A stretch of 64,000 bases of DNA, taken from NCBI GenBank assembly GCA_963970005.1, contig CAXAMN010021112.1, positions 2,455,071-2,519,070 of the forward strand. Direction: 5' to 3'. Position 1 is the first letter of the stretch; each line of letters begins with the position of its first letter. Source of the DNA: Durusdinium trenchii. Taxonomy: Eukaryota > Sar > Dinophyceae > Suessiales > Symbiodiniaceae. Of this stretch, positions 22,021 through 34,206 are shown one piece after another. The translations under genes and the position numbers were made by a program. The notes under the pieces were generated by a model. That model searched no databases. It was given only the letters and a program-made list of their open reading frames with translations, and was not told the origin of the DNA.

Positions 22021-22452
22021 GTGGGGGGGATCCGAATGTGTTGGGATTGGCCCATGTACCGGAGACTCCAGCATGGGTCACTCGACGTGATCTCTGTGAT
22101 CTCTTCATAGGCAGCATGGACCGGCAGCATGGACTGTATGTTGTGACTCAAAGATGTCTCGTTTCCTAAAGGGCAAAAAAGGTCAGCCCTTTGGAATGTC
22201 CAAGGGTTTTCATTGGGATGTTTATGTTGCAGACACACCTTTTGTGGGCATGACTTCTTGGCCGCCTGTGCTTTGGATTGGGGCATTGGATAGTTTAGGT
22301 GCAGTCAGCCTAACATCTATCCATCAGCTTCACGTTGATCAGTGGCCAGGACACCCACAATACATGGTCTAAGAGAATTTTCAATCCCTACATAATCCTA
22401 CCATCTATAGCATTCACGACCTAGCTCAAGTGGCACCCCCTCACTTTGCCAG

Positions 22453-22618
22453 ATGAAACCCGCCGAACACGCAGGGCAGATGTCCATGCATGACGTCTAC
22501 TTGGTTCACGGCTCCAATGCCAATGGCTCTGGTCGGCGACGTGCAGGCCCTTTTTGTTCGATGCGAAGACTTCGCGTTCGAGACGCTTTCTCGTAGAGTT
22601 CTTTTGGATCCGTGGCAG
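22453..22618 (+). CDS. Exon island with a frame change, unknown
   Basis: After a C-rich tract and TTTGCCAG the frame from ATG at 22453 reads MKPAEHAGQMSMHDVYLVHG and SNANGSG. From about 22545 the coding signal moves to the next frame and reads ALFVRCEDFAFETLSRRVLL and DPWQ up to a CAG/GTGGTGG donor at 22619. Either an acceptor at GACGTGCAG (22546) starts a second exon, with an implausibly short or overlapping intron, or a base has been lost or gained and the gene is broken or the assembly has an error. Product unknown. Confidence 0.35.
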
Positions 22619-22699
22619 GTGGTGGTCCGAAGAAACCCCAGAAAACACATTCAGAAACGCCAGATCTTGAAAATAGACTTGTTCACCATGGGAGGCTGA

Positions 22700-25600
22700 A
22701 CAGTTTCTGTGAAGAGCTTCTTCTTAAAAAAGACCTCACACAACTCGGATCACACACGGTTAACTGGCGCAAAAACGACACAATGGAGAGATGATGCAGG
22801 ATTTTGCCTGGAGGTGAGCGACAGTTGCTGGATGTGATGTGCTATTTTCATTGTGTTGTCCCTGGAAGTCCAAAGACTATACTTTCCCTGAGTGAATTAA
22901 GGAAATTTCCTTTCAGATCCCATAAAGACCATTCTTTTTGTAGTCTTTGACTTGCAGGGTTGTTCTTTTCTGATCGAGGGTGTCAGGCCCGAAACTCTTG
23001 TGTATTTAAAATGTTTTAAATAGACATATGTAGCCTACAGGTCACGGTCAGACCTCATTTTACTGGAGTTGGTTATACAAAAACACTACTCAAGGTGGTA
23101 AAAGGTTGTAAAAGACCAGTGGCTTTACTGGGTTTTGGGACTTGTATGAAGCATTTTATGTTTACCCTATTGTACCAAAATTGTACCAGTAAGACCCCAC
23201 TGCAATCCTTACATTTACTTGCTCGCTGAATTTGCGTCCTGGGTTTGGGTTTGGCTCCTATTGAAACCTACCGAGGACCTCAAGGCAGTGTTTTGAATCA
23301 CAATCCGGTAGTCCCATGTAATCCTCAAAAAGATCGAGCGGAAGGTCCAGGGTCCCTCGCCTGAGAGATTTGATGCCTTTGACCTTAAATGAGCCTTTGA
23401 GCCTTGGAGACGCAGAAAGGACCTGGGACTGTCAGTCTTATGTAGGTATTCGAGACCGTGTCTGAAAAAAGAGACCACCCCTGCGCCGGAGTTGGATCTC
23501 AGGCCGGTCCCTCCACTCCTTGGGTCGAGACCGATTTGAGGGAACCTCGGGGTCGATGTTTGGAGCAGGGTGGCCGTCCAGTGGCCGTCCAAAGCACGGA
23601 AAATCCCACTTGATTGGAGAAAAGGCTGTGAGGAACTCAACCTTCCTCACCAAAGCATGGTAGGTTGATTTTCTTGATAGAGAAATCGCTTCATGTTCAG
23701 CGCCCGGGTTTTGACCCACAGACATATCTACTATACTCGAACAATTGGTATTTAAGAGTCGTACCTTCTTTGTTCGCGTCATGTCTCAGGTATACTCACT
23801 GGCATCGGGTCCAGGTAGATCAAATCAGCCAGGGGAGCCGGCTGGGATGATGTGGATCGCCCGATTCAGGCGTGGCCTTTCGATATATGCCCACCAGCTC
23901 TCTCTTTGATCGCGAGATGTACGACAGCGATCGAGGTCCGCCATTCCCGGGAAACACTTGAAACGCGGTCTGATTACTTGTGACTCACTTGTGACGCAAG
24001 GGTCATTCTAGCGTCCCATGTTCTCTTTGGAAGAAATATGGTCAGTCCCCGGAGGAGGTGAGATGCACATTTGCAGGGGCCCTGGTGGGTATTGTCCACC
24101 TCTGATTAATAAATAGGGCGCCCTCCCTCATGACCTCAAATAGTCTTAACCAGTGTTTTAGTATTGGTAGTATTGGCCTTACTATAGAAGAAAGGAATCT
24201 ACAGAAAGGAATCCATATTAGAAGAAAGGAATCCATCATCTGAGCAGGAATCCTCAGCAGGACTCATTCAGGACCCATTCCATCACCTCAGCAGGATTCA
24301 TAGAATATTGTGGATAAGGATATTTGTTCTGCCAGCAAGAATCTTTAGCTGTATTTATAGGGTATACTTTAAAGGGTATGGTGGCTTCAACGGGGGTACC
24401 CTTTGCAGACTAATTTTGCTCAATTGTTGGTGGGTTTGGAATAAGGAGTTTATACATAATTTTGATCAGAAGGTTTTGGGGTTTGGTGAGTCCAAGTGAC
24501 AAAATTAAGAGGCAGGATGCAAGAAAGGATCCAAAGAAGGAACCAGTAATAAGTAACAAAGAATTGAAAGGCACAAACCTAACTAAAGCTAAAGGACAGG
24601 AGTTTGTTTCAAGACTTTTGTTTAAAGACTAGATTTGGGATATCTAGGTTCAGGGGCAAGAACATTTAGCTTAATTCATGAGTATTCTACTAATTGGTTT
24701 TAGGGGTTTGCTTAGCTTTGTTCAGAGTCATTTGATCAATCATAGGCTCAAAGCTTTAACAAGCCCTGCATGTAACACAGCGAACACCTCACGCCTGCGT
24801 ACCTGACATGGTGTCACACCGACTCATGCCAGCTGGCTTCACCATCGATTGGAAGAAGAGGAGTGGCCGTGGAAGAAGGGGCAGGTCGGTGGATTGAGTT
24901 CAGAGTTGGTGAGTTTCTGGTGGGAACCACAGATGCGTTTTTGTCAGCATAACCTTGTATAGTGCTGGCAACAGCTGATTCTTTCACCGATCAGCAAACA
25001 TAGTCAAGATAGAACCTCGAACGGGACAAAAGTCAGCTAAGGACCCGAGCAAACCAACTTGCTGATCCTCACTTTTTGTATCATGAGTATCGCCTCACCA
25101 ACCGCTCAATATGTAATGAAATGAATGAATACAAATCAGTACAAAAATACCTCAACCTTCAAGGGGTTTCCAATGGAGGTCCCTTAGTAATGTAGGGGCT
25201 TCCATTGGTGATCCCTTTGAAGCTGCTGGTAGATCTTCAGATTCTCCCGCTGTCACAAATCCAGAAGATGGAACGCAGCTCTTTTGTGTTCTTCTCAACG
25301 GGCTTCACCGATCAAAAAGGGTCAAAGAACATCATGGTTGTTCTGGCTGAAATGGCTGAAATTCCTCCATTGTTCAAGTGTAAGACTGTGAGAACTTATG
25401 GAGTTCCCTACACGTTTCCGATGGGTTAGGATTAGGACATGTTATAACTGTTTTCCTTGACCCGACAGTGGCTGTCTAAGACCCTATATGTTGGTCCAAT
25501 TTGAATACAAAAGTGTCTCCAAAACCACAAATCTCGGGAGAGATGTTTACATTCAAATTGCACACCGGAGCATTCGGTCGCATTTGGTCAGTACATGTCA

Positions 25601-27600
25601 GTACGTTTTTGTTCTAAGACTCATTTTTGCTAGGGGGTTCTTAAGACTCTTGAGTCTTCAAACATATGGGCGTGTATTAAAATAGGCAGAAGGGGGACAT
25701 AGACCAACCAGTCTACCCATGGGTTCGGTGTCTCACTTTCTATTTAAAATACACACCCATATTATATATATATATATTGTTGTACCCAAAGAAGATGATA
25801 CTCAAGGCCCAAACTTGGCCATATCCAGACATTCCAGAGGTACTTTGATGCTGACCCATGCCTTTGGCCCTCTTGAAGAATTGATCGGTTTTTGTGCAGG
25901 GCGCATTCTATCCACTTGACACTTCTCCAATTTGGCCACTTTTGGTGAAGGCCGACTCCAGGCTACGGCTTCACCATTCCCCGAATTGGTTTAAAGGAAC
26001 ACTTACAGGACACCCATAATTGTTGGAGTGAAAACCATGGTTTCCTGTAGATGTTGCCTTAAACCAATCCATTGAACCATGGAGGAACTAAGCATGTATG
26101 ATGTGTTTCCTGGTGATCAGCAAAGCTACTCAAGGGGAGCCAGTGAGTGAGGGATGAGCGACGTTTGTTCAACTCCACTGGACAAGTCGGCCAAGTCAGT
26201 CGGCCAAGTCAGTCAGTCCGCTTCAGTCTCACGTTGTCCTTGTTGGCAGCTCTGAACCACTCGCGAGGCCTCTCTTCCTTTTAAGTGGCCAAGATCTCTC
26301 GGGTGGGAGAAACTCCTACAGCCCGTTGCCAGCGTCGGACACTTAGAGGTGCCTGAGTGCCTGACTGCTCCTGGCTACTTCACTCATTCAGCGCTTGAAG
26401 CACACCTTCAAGGTGCTTTGGAGTGAGGCATCTTTATCGTGTAGGTTTCTGATGTGTCATCATATAATCTCATATGCCTCAAGATGTGACTTGCTTGTGG
26501 CAAGATTCTAAGTCAATTCTCGGTAACTAGCTCCACTGCTCCAGTGACCAAGGTGGCTGTTGACTTGAGAAATCTCAAGACTTGTGAATGGAAAGACGGA
26601 AAGATGTTGTTTGTAGCTTTTGTCCCAGCCCAGCTCACCAGCTTGTAGCTTTCAACATGTGCTTGCAAAAATCCGTCCGACCAAGAACAAGCTACCGTGG
26701 GCTCCTGGGCTCCTGATGGCTACTGTATTATATAGTAATATACCATCGATTGTTAAGAGTATATTCTTCAAAACCAACTGAGGGAAGAGTGTTTGAGATG
26801 CCGGGATCCTTCATGTTGAGGCAAATCCATGTTGCCTTCACCAAAGTGTCCCCTCTCGATACGTTCTTGGGGGAGAAGCATCAAGCTGGCCGGAACGGAA
26901 GAGTACAGTACCAACTATGTTGAACACCTAGAATCAGGCTCTAGTGTTCAGATAGTTTCAGTATCTGTTTCACATGCGATATGTAAATCAGGGATCCCTT
27001 TTCTTCACCTGAAGAACACTACCTATGGCGGTGATCACCCTGACAAACCCTACTGCCCAGTCTGAGGCCCCTGGCCTGGCCAGAGGGTTTTCAGAGACTT
27101 GGCAAGAGCGATGAATCGCAGCCGAGCGACGATGGTCGGCCTGGTCGGCCTTGTTTTGGAACATGGTCGGCCTCCACCAATCGGATGGCACCCTATGGAG
27201 AAAGATCGATTTTCTTTTTGAATGGCAGTGTTAACCGAAAAGGACAGAACAAACAAAACTCAAAGCAAGAAAAACAACTTCAAAGCTTCTTCTTTATGTC
27301 TTTTTTTTGAATGGCTGCGTTGGAGATGTTCCAACGGAATTATATACAACACGTTAAATCGATCTTCCTAAGACAGACTTGACGTCGATAGAGGTCTCTC
27401 TAGATCATCGCGACGTGGATTCATGGTTGGTGCATTGCGCTGCGTTCGTTGCGCTCCAATGGTTGGCGGGGGCAGCGTCACCTGGAGGTTGACCCCCAAC
27501 ATGGTGATCAAATAGATCGAGGTTGTTTAAAGAGGTTGATCGATCGCAATGCTTGAACTTGAGCTTTCTTTGAGACTATTCTTTTGTTGTTTCGGTTGTT
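22700..27600. other. Gene-poor stretch
   Basis: No exon with coding composition and matched splice signals was found in about 4.9 kb. The DNA at 24000-25200 is AT-richer than its surroundings and carries short repeats (GAAAGGAATC, CAGCAGGA) at 24185-24300. A TA run lies at 25763-25779. Confidence 0.4.
23045..23150. repeat. Dispersed repeat D, copy 1
   Basis: ACCTCATTTTACTGGAG, GGTTATACAAAAAC, GGTGGTAAAAG, AAAGACCAGTGG and TTTACTGGGTTTTGGGACTTG appear in the same order as in 42909-43010. A short inverted piece of the same family lies at 30866-30904. Confidence 0.6.
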
Positions 27601-27701
27601 TGTTTGGTTTCTGGCCCTGGATGTTCCTGGCCCCACACCGGCGCCGTAGACGAATCACGCCGTAACAGCTCAGCCTGCCAAATCCGCCGTGGTTTGCGCA
27701 G

Positions 27702-28416
27702 CCTTGACGCGCGTCCGCCGTGGGTTGGGCTCCGCGGCTCCTGCGTGAGGAGAGCTTCCGTGGCCAAGAGCCCAAAGGAGTGGAGCGCCTTGAAGCGCTG
27801 GATGGAGGAGCGTCCGCGCGGACCGACCACTGGGATTCTCCCGTGCTGTGACGAGGTTCTCAGGTTCTCCAGTGTTTTTGAGATTGGGATGTTCTGCCCC
27901 CAGTGAACGCATGGAGGAGGTTTAGGAGTTTAAGATAGTTTTAAGATGCTTTTGGCTTCTTGGACAAGGACATCCGAGCTGAGCTGTAGTTGGATTTCGC
28001 GTGGCGAGAAGCGCGAGAGGAGTTGGAATTTATTCTTTGTGGGTGGCACGGATGAGGGTAAGTATATGCATTGAGTTGAATGGTCATCCCGAAATGTGCG
28101 CCGACGAACAAATCCATCATTCAGAAATGGAACCAAAGCTCGCATTCAGAAGCGTTATTTATGGAATAAGTTAGTATACAATGCCAAGACCTTGATCTCA
28201 CCACCTAATTCGACCAGACGATCTACTTAGCTACTTCTCCCCAGTCGTGATCTGAAAACGCCGGACGCCAATCGGCCTATGGCGCAGGCCTGCCCAAAAT
28301 GCCCTCCGCCATCGTCCGTTTGCGTCTTCCAGGAATGCCAGGAAATCCCCTGGGAAAAGGCCATCGAAGGGCGCCGTGTGGCTCAATGGGGCGTACGCTA
28401 TGACTACACCACCCAG
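27702..28416 (+). CDS. Two-exon gene fragment with AlkB-like motif
   Basis: Exon 27702-27855 enters in phase 2 after TTTGCGCAG and leaves in phase 0 (contains SVAKSPKEWSALKRWMEERP). Exon 28333-28416 enters in phase 0 after GTCTTCCAG and reads ECQEIPWEKAIEGRRVAQWG followed by VRYDYTTQ. The pattern W...RRV-x-x-(W/Y/F)-G-x-x-Y-x-Y resembles the stretch just before the catalytic jelly-roll in AlkB-homologue 2-oxoglutarate dioxygenases (ALKBH4/8 type), which demethylate or hydroxylate nucleic acids or tRNA. The exon would end at CAG followed by GCGAGG, a GC-type donor of the kind known in dinoflagellates. The catalytic HxD...H residues would lie in exons not found, so the assignment rests on about 25 residues. 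The frame alternatively runs on to TAG at 28503. Confidence 0.35.
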
Positions 28417-28864
28417 GCGAGGAGCACGTGCCGGCCTTGTGTCGCACGGCCCGGAGTGGTGGGGCAGAAGGAGAAGCGCGAACCACGGCCCAGGTGTTGC
28501 TAGCCTGGGAGGTCTTCGACCTGAATGGTTGACCAGTACTGGTATGTATTAGTGTGACTGTCAAGTAGTTGGTGGCCAAGTTGGTTCGGAATGGCAGGCT
28601 TGTGTGAGGGATTGAGGATGCACATGTATACAGTATCAGTATACAATTGGATGATATTGGATGCAAGGAATTTGGAAGAGCCATATGGAGGGGAACACCC
28701 TTGCTAGTCAAGTGGTCATCATTCTGTATCCAAACTTACCAGGTATTTACAGACCCTGCAGTTTTGATTTCTGGGTGCTCTCCCCCAAAAGCAAAAAGTC
28801 ATAAAACTGCAGGTAGAACACCGCTGCAAAGAGGGATCGTCTCATGTACCTACATAAACCATTA

Positions 28865-28975
28865 TCCCAGACGCTCCAAACAGCCCTTGGTCCCTCAGAA
28901 CCTAGGGATTTGAGACCCCAGACCCCTCCATATGAGGGTCCGACCCCTCATATGAGGGCCCATGAGCGTTTGGGA
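28865..28975. mobile_element. MITE-like element, 111 bp, ends TCCCAGACGCTC
   Basis: TCCCAGACGCTC at the left and GAGCGTTTGGGA at the right form a 12-bp inverted repeat with one mismatch, directly flanked by TA on both sides. The interior is about 90% like the copy at 2009-2132. Confidence 0.75.
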
Positions 28976-29114
28976 TAGACCTTTTTTTGGTACCCGGCCA
29001 TGGCTTTCAAGCTGGTCTTTTTCCAATGCTTGGTGTCTTCTTTGGAAGCTTCAAAGCGGCTCTTCTCCACCCACCCCAAAAATCCTGGTGGGCACTGGCA
29101 GGTCATTCTTCCAG

Positions 29115-29287
29115 CGCCGTTGGAGTGCCAGGTCAATTCCAGTGAACCACCACCTAAAACCGCCGGAACCGCCACCCCCTCCGGGCGGAACTCGCAGTCG
29201 GTGGATTTGACGCCGGTGCTGCCCATTCCGCCGGTGTTGCGAGAGATTTTCCCAGAGGCGAGGGACAGGGAAGCATTTTTTGTATAA
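29115..29287 (+). CDS. Exon, Pro-rich, unknown
   Basis: Enters in phase 1 after CATTCTTCCAG and is open for 56 codons to TAA at 29287; a donor (GTATAAGG) at 29282 would make it internal. It reads LECQVNSSEPPPKTAGTATP, then QSVDLTPVLPIPPVLREIF. Third positions are G/C-rich. The region looks like a linker rather than a folded domain. Product unknown. Confidence 0.35.
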
Positions 29288-30004
29288 GGTATGTGTAGGC
29301 CACGGGGCAGGAGTCAATTGTCACATGCGGTTGGCTGCAAAGGTGTTTGCGCTTTTGCTTGTGTTCATGTTTGGTGCAGAAGAGTGCTCGGGGTGTTCAA
29401 CTTCGAACTCTGCAATATTCATCAGCCTAACAATCTTAGAATCTGAAGGTCACTCACGAGCTACTGTAGCTGTTTGAGTTCCTTCTCGATGGAGTTGAGC
29501 TGTTTGTCTTCAGATCCGCTACGGAGTGCACGGGCACAGAATGACCGGACGCGATGGCGACCTCCATGCTGCGAGTGAAGACGGACGAAAAAGACACGGG
29601 TACCAGCTAGGCAGTAGACGTGACAAATGGAGGGTCCAGGGCCCAAGGGCCCAAGGTTCACACCTGGGGCACCATACAGGTGACACTCTTTCATCTGCAC
29701 ATGTTTCCAATGGGTTGTTCCATGGTTTCCCAAACACTCCGGAGATCTCCTTCGTTTGGGCAAGGTGGGTGCTGAGTTCACCCAGTGCATCATCAACGAG
29801 CATCTTGGTCCGGAGACGCTGCCGCAGCGAGACGACAGACGGAGGACGACTTGGATTCAAGTCTGGACTCGGCCCTGAAGCCAGGCAACCAGCAGATATA
29901 CCAGGACCCTCTAAGGCTCTAAGGGGTGCCCTGTCTGGAAGCCATCCTAGGTATTGTGGGGTAGTCCAGCCAGGACACCCCTTGGAGGCTCCAGGTATAT
30001 CCCT

Positions 30005-30126
30005 CCCTATGGATCCACTGCCACCGTGGTTCGGTCATTGGACCCGACTGGCTGGCGCCTACATCAGACTGCTCTCCCACTGCTCACCGTACTACGCGAC
30101 CTGGTTCGGTCGGTGGATCCATAGGG
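30005..30126. mobile_element. MITE-like element, ends CCCTATGGATCC
   Basis: CCCTATGGATCCACTGCCACC at the left and GGATCCATAGGG at the right are perfect over 12 bp. The 122-bp unit contains the family blocks GGACCC, TGGCGCCTACAT and TGCTCACC. Confidence 0.75.
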
Positions 30127-30605
30127 CCTTACAAGACCCAGGACTTGAATGGCTTGGACCAGGGGCGGACCCACCGGCCCCGTCCGACGGTCGGGTCTCC
30201 GATTCAGGTACGGTGCGCAGGACGCCATTCCTTGGCATTTGGATGACCTGGCCTTTGGCAGCTCGGTGAGAAAGGTGTCTTTTCTTTTTTTTGGGATCGG
30301 TGAGGGAAGATCAACTGTTGCAAGTTCAAGCTGGATGGGATTAATTCAGCTTGTTGCCCCTAAACAAAAATTATGTTAATTGGACACCCCTTGGATCCTT
30401 ATGGAAGGTCCAGGTACATTCGTACACATTGGGTCAAGTTTTGGAAAAGGGTTGACGAGGTCTTCGGGGGGCCTGCGAGTTTGTCATTCTCAGGTCTTTC
30501 CACTCTTGGACCGTTTCCAGTAGAATCTATATATCTTCAAAATGTCACACATTCACTCATGTAATATCACGATCTTACTCCCGGGTTGAATATAGAATCT
30601 ATTGA

Positions 30606-30705
30606 CCCTATGGATCCACTGCCACCTTCTCAGAAGGTAATTGGACCCTCCTGGCACCTACATAAAGAGTCTGCCTGCTCACCGACCTGCACTGCCGACT
30701 GGTCC
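30606..30705. mobile_element. MITE-like element, right end lost
   Basis: Starts CCCTATGGATCC, then the typical CCACCTTCTCAGAAGGTAAT, GGACCCTCCTGGC and CACCTACATAAAGAGTCT. The right inverted end is missing. Confidence 0.6.
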
Positions 30706-30971
30706 CGAACCAAACCGATCGGGAATGCACCCCAGACCCCTAACCCGAGGAGTTGGGCCCGACCGGGTCGCGTCTGGGTGTCAACCGACCTTTAAAATGC
30801 CCGACGTGCGTACCTGATCTAGACCCAGGTCCAGTCTCCTGATCTATAGACTACCTGCTTAAGTCTTGGTTTTGTGTGACCATCCCCTGTAAAACGAGGT
30901 CAGTTCCTGACTGGTAGGGATGACTCTTCCGCCGCACAGAAGCACCCGGTCCACACTTTCAGCACACCCAG

Positions 30972-31093
30972 GCCCCACGGTGCGGGTCTTCGTCTTCGGC
31001 GACCCGCGGCCCTTACTGCTCCGCCCGCTCGACGGCGACGGCGGGACGAAGACGGTGGAGATGCGGCACTTGTGGCAGCTGGGTGGCAGCTGG
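30972..31093 (+). CDS. Exon, unknown product
   Basis: Enters in phase 1 after CACACCCAG and leaves in phase 0 at GTGACA (other donors within a tandem CAGCTGGGTG are possible). It reads PTVRVFVFGDPRPLLLRPLD followed by GDGGTKTVEMRHLWQL, with nearly all third positions G or C. The hydrophobic beginning followed by a Gly-rich turn suggests a beta-sheet core. The minus strand is open too but less coding-like. No family recognised. Confidence 0.4.
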
Positions 31094-32464
31094 GTGACAG
31101 CTGGGTGAGGTGGTGGATGGCGAATCCAAACCAACGTTGTACAACGCTGGATGGTGTACGGCATTAATCTCAATGGGCATTTTGAACGGAATGAAGCGAC
31201 CCAAAGAAGGTGGGACGTCTTGGAAGTGGGCCGCGGTATAACGCCCTCGACTTCACGGGGTGGTCAGGGCCTAAGTATCGTACGTATCCTTCGTATCAGG
31301 TGAACAGCCACTGATCAGAAGAAAAGTGTTCATCGGTATACGTTATTCCACCTATACCCACCTGGGCAAGCGTGGCTGTTTTCGTCTCAAAGTTTTGGAT
31401 CAGGTGGGCATTTCCTAAGTTTGGATGAACAGCCACAATTGCACTTGCCACTCACATATGTGGAATTCTACACTTGGCAGAGGATTCTTGCTGGCCGGTG
31501 TGGCGACTGCTGTTTCGTCACCAAGGCAGAAAACAGCACCCACTGGGGTACTACTTGTCATTTTGAACTTTTGGACCGCGACATGCAATCATGTGACATG
31601 TGTGACATGTGTGATATCCACGCTGAGGTCCTTTCAGATTTGATTCTTCTCGCCGTGCCTACAGGTGACGGCCTTGCCCTAAACTGACGATGCATGGCAC
31701 CTCTTCTTAGGTGACCAAGGCCACCACATGGCCCATACCGATCAGTTGGGGTGGCTTAAGAAGGTTGATAGATGTTGATAGTAAGTAACTGTTCCAGACA
31801 CGGAGTGGAATATGTTGCAAGCACAACGTTGCTGTGTGGATTTGTGTGGAGGCCTATTTACACTCATTACAATTTGCAACACTGTCTTTGGCATACGCAG
31901 GGCAGGTATTTTTTCAGAAAGAACCTTCTGGTCTCTCGATGTAGATGTTCAATTCGAACCCGAGTTCAACCCAAGTTTCAGCATGGTAAGCCTTGATAGA
32001 ACCGGATGTACCGTATTTATGAAGGCTTTCCTTTGGAAATGCACACTGCCGATAGCATGCATTGGAGAAGTGGGTTTACACCTATATGCTGGAGTTTGTC
32101 CCATGAGTCTACTCCCACCCAAATAGTTTTATATATCTTTCGGCCTTGCGGCCAAGAAGAGTCTTTGAAGGAGTATGTATACCTAGGTCCCACCATAGAT
32201 GGTAGGTTGACATTCCAGTTTGGGCTCCAACTACCTCCATATTGAAGATATTGAAGGCCCTATCTCCTTTTTCGACTGTGGTTAGGGTGGGTGCTTGCCG
32301 GGGGAGTTGTCCCTACCTTCTGTTTGGATACGGGATAGGAGCCCTTCTTTTGGATTGAGCTTTGGGGCCGGACTGGCTTCCCGCTTTCTGCGAAACCCAC
32401 TGGGTCACGGCTCCCGAGGTCCTACAGCTTCAGCGGCCCAGCGCGCTACCAGTGGGAGCATTGC

Positions 32465-32815
32465 GTGCCGACTGGGCAGGACGGGGTTGACCCAAGAGTT
32501 CAAAGCCGCGGGTTGACCCAACTGCCGGACCCACTGGAGTTGGGTGGTTACACCCCGAATCACCTCGAGCTTCGCGGTCCCGGTCCGGCCGAGCGTGAGG
32601 AACCTGGACCGGCCGACCGGATCCACTGGATCCACATGGGCAAGAGTATACGGCCGGACGGAAGAGGGTTTCTCCCACAGACCATCCATGGGACTGGAAT
32701 TATATCACAGTGCATCCAAGGCAAACCATGTCTAAAAGGGAACCAGGGATTCGTTCGGTCTATGGTTTTAGGACGTTTTAGGCTTGGAACCTCTGGTTAC
32801 CAGCTATGGTGGTAA
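32465..32815 (+). CDS. Open frame of 116 codons, doubtful
   Basis: Runs from ATG at 32465 to TAA at 32815. The first 65 codons have coding-type third positions (contains LPDPLELGGYTPNHLELRG and ADRIHWIHMGKSIRPDG). The rest does not. Direct repeats of a CCCACTGG word and an open minus frame weaken the call. It may be a terminal exon with read-through beyond the true donor. Confidence 0.22.
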   Translation: MPTGQDGVDPRVQSRGLTQLPDPLELGGYTPNHLELRGPGPAEREEPGPADRIHWIHMGKSIRPDGRGFLPQTIHGTGIISQCIQGKPCLKGNQGFVRSMVLGRFRLGTSGYQLWW

Positions 32816-33601
32816 CTGGATACCCTGGGTATATTATATATAAGTTACAATTCAATTAGTTACATATCTTATATTTATATACCCCCTGTATGACCTGAAT
32901 GTAAGCATATAACTATATTGTAAACTATATTGTGTTTGGATGCAAAAAGGCACCTTTTTGCAGCCGGAGCAAGAATCAACGCCTTTAGATTCTCTAGGTA
33001 TGTGATCTATCCTTTTCAACAGGTGCTCCTAGCTCTTCCCAAACATGTTGGAGGACCCCCCAACCATGTTGGAGGACTCCTCATGTTTGAGATGAGGTAT
33101 TCAAGGGTGAATGGTGGGGTGGCTGGAGCATTACTCTCTGAAAAATGATCCCATCCAAAGCCAGCTGAAGGTTAGGAAGTGGTTGTTTTCGTCGGTGGGC
33201 GACCGAAAACATGCTAGGACCCCCCAAGCCGAAGAACAGGAACCTGGAGATACTTTAAAGGTCGCCGCTGATGGAATCAACGGGACTTGTTTGAGGACAC
33301 TCTGATCAATCCTTCATAGCCAACCCCACACGCTCCATGTATGGAATATGGAATATATGATGAATATATGCATGGTTTATTGACCCCTGAAATCAACCAC
33401 TCCAACTACAACTGCTCAGTCAAGATGCCTGTCCCAGACAGGTCGTGTTTGGGATAGAGACATATAGGAATCATTCCAGGTTCGATATTTGAGCAACCCG
33501 AAAGAACAACCAAGCAAGACAAGCACAACTCTTCAATAACACAATTTATACACAACATTATACAAACACACCATGTGAATTTTGCTTGTGTTTTGTACAA
33601 G

Positions 33602-33676
33602 GACCGCCGCTGGAGTGTGACCTTCAGAAGCCTCGCAGAGGGCGACGCGAAAAACGCGCCGAGCATGCACTCGTAG
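33602..33676 (+). CDS. Short terminal exon, unknown
   Basis: Enters in phase 0 after TTTTGTACAAG and reads DRRWSVTFRSLAEGDAKNAP then SMHS and TAG. Every frame alternative is less coding-like. Only 24 residues, so no family can be proposed. The preceding exon was not found. Confidence 0.3.
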   Translation, partial: DRRWSVTFRSLAEGDAKNAPSMHS

Positions 33677-34206
33677 AAGAAAAAAGGTGTGTTTCGGCTG
33701 CTGCACTGCGGGGAAGAAGGACGCGGGCTTGGAAACCACCAATACATTTCTCAGTGTCCATTTCTACATGTCTCCTTTTTGTGTCGTGTTAAATCTTAAA
33801 ATTCGGAGGATGGACACACGATGTACGTGGAATTTGCCTGCATTGATTTTGGGGTGAAAGGCTTTGTGTTCGCAGTCTTCCCCACCTCAACCCACTGCCA
33901 CCCTACGATCAGATGGAGATCGGTCTCCCAAGGCCTCTTGGATGGCAAGACATGGAGGAGTACAAACACCTCAGGAGAGAGGAGAGGGAGAAGGCCCGTT
34001 TCCTGGAAGCGTGATGCAAGCGTGATGCTAGGAACATAGAAGAACCAGCCAAATTGTGTTATGTGTATCATGATGTATCATATGTGTGTGGCTTGTATTA
34101 ACACTGATATATATATATATACACCATAATCATTAATCAGGTAAGTCCGAAGATCAAAGAAAAACAAGTTCCAAGTTGAGACCTGGCGTTTCTTCGTTCT
34201 TTTCAG

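Noticed and set aside
29461..29860. Minus-strand frames with a coiled-coil-like end (DKQLNSIEKELKQLQ) and another stretch (LVDDALGELSTHLAQTKEI)
   Set aside because: The peptides are attractive, but I found no splice sites joining them and all six frames are open in places; not strong enough to call.
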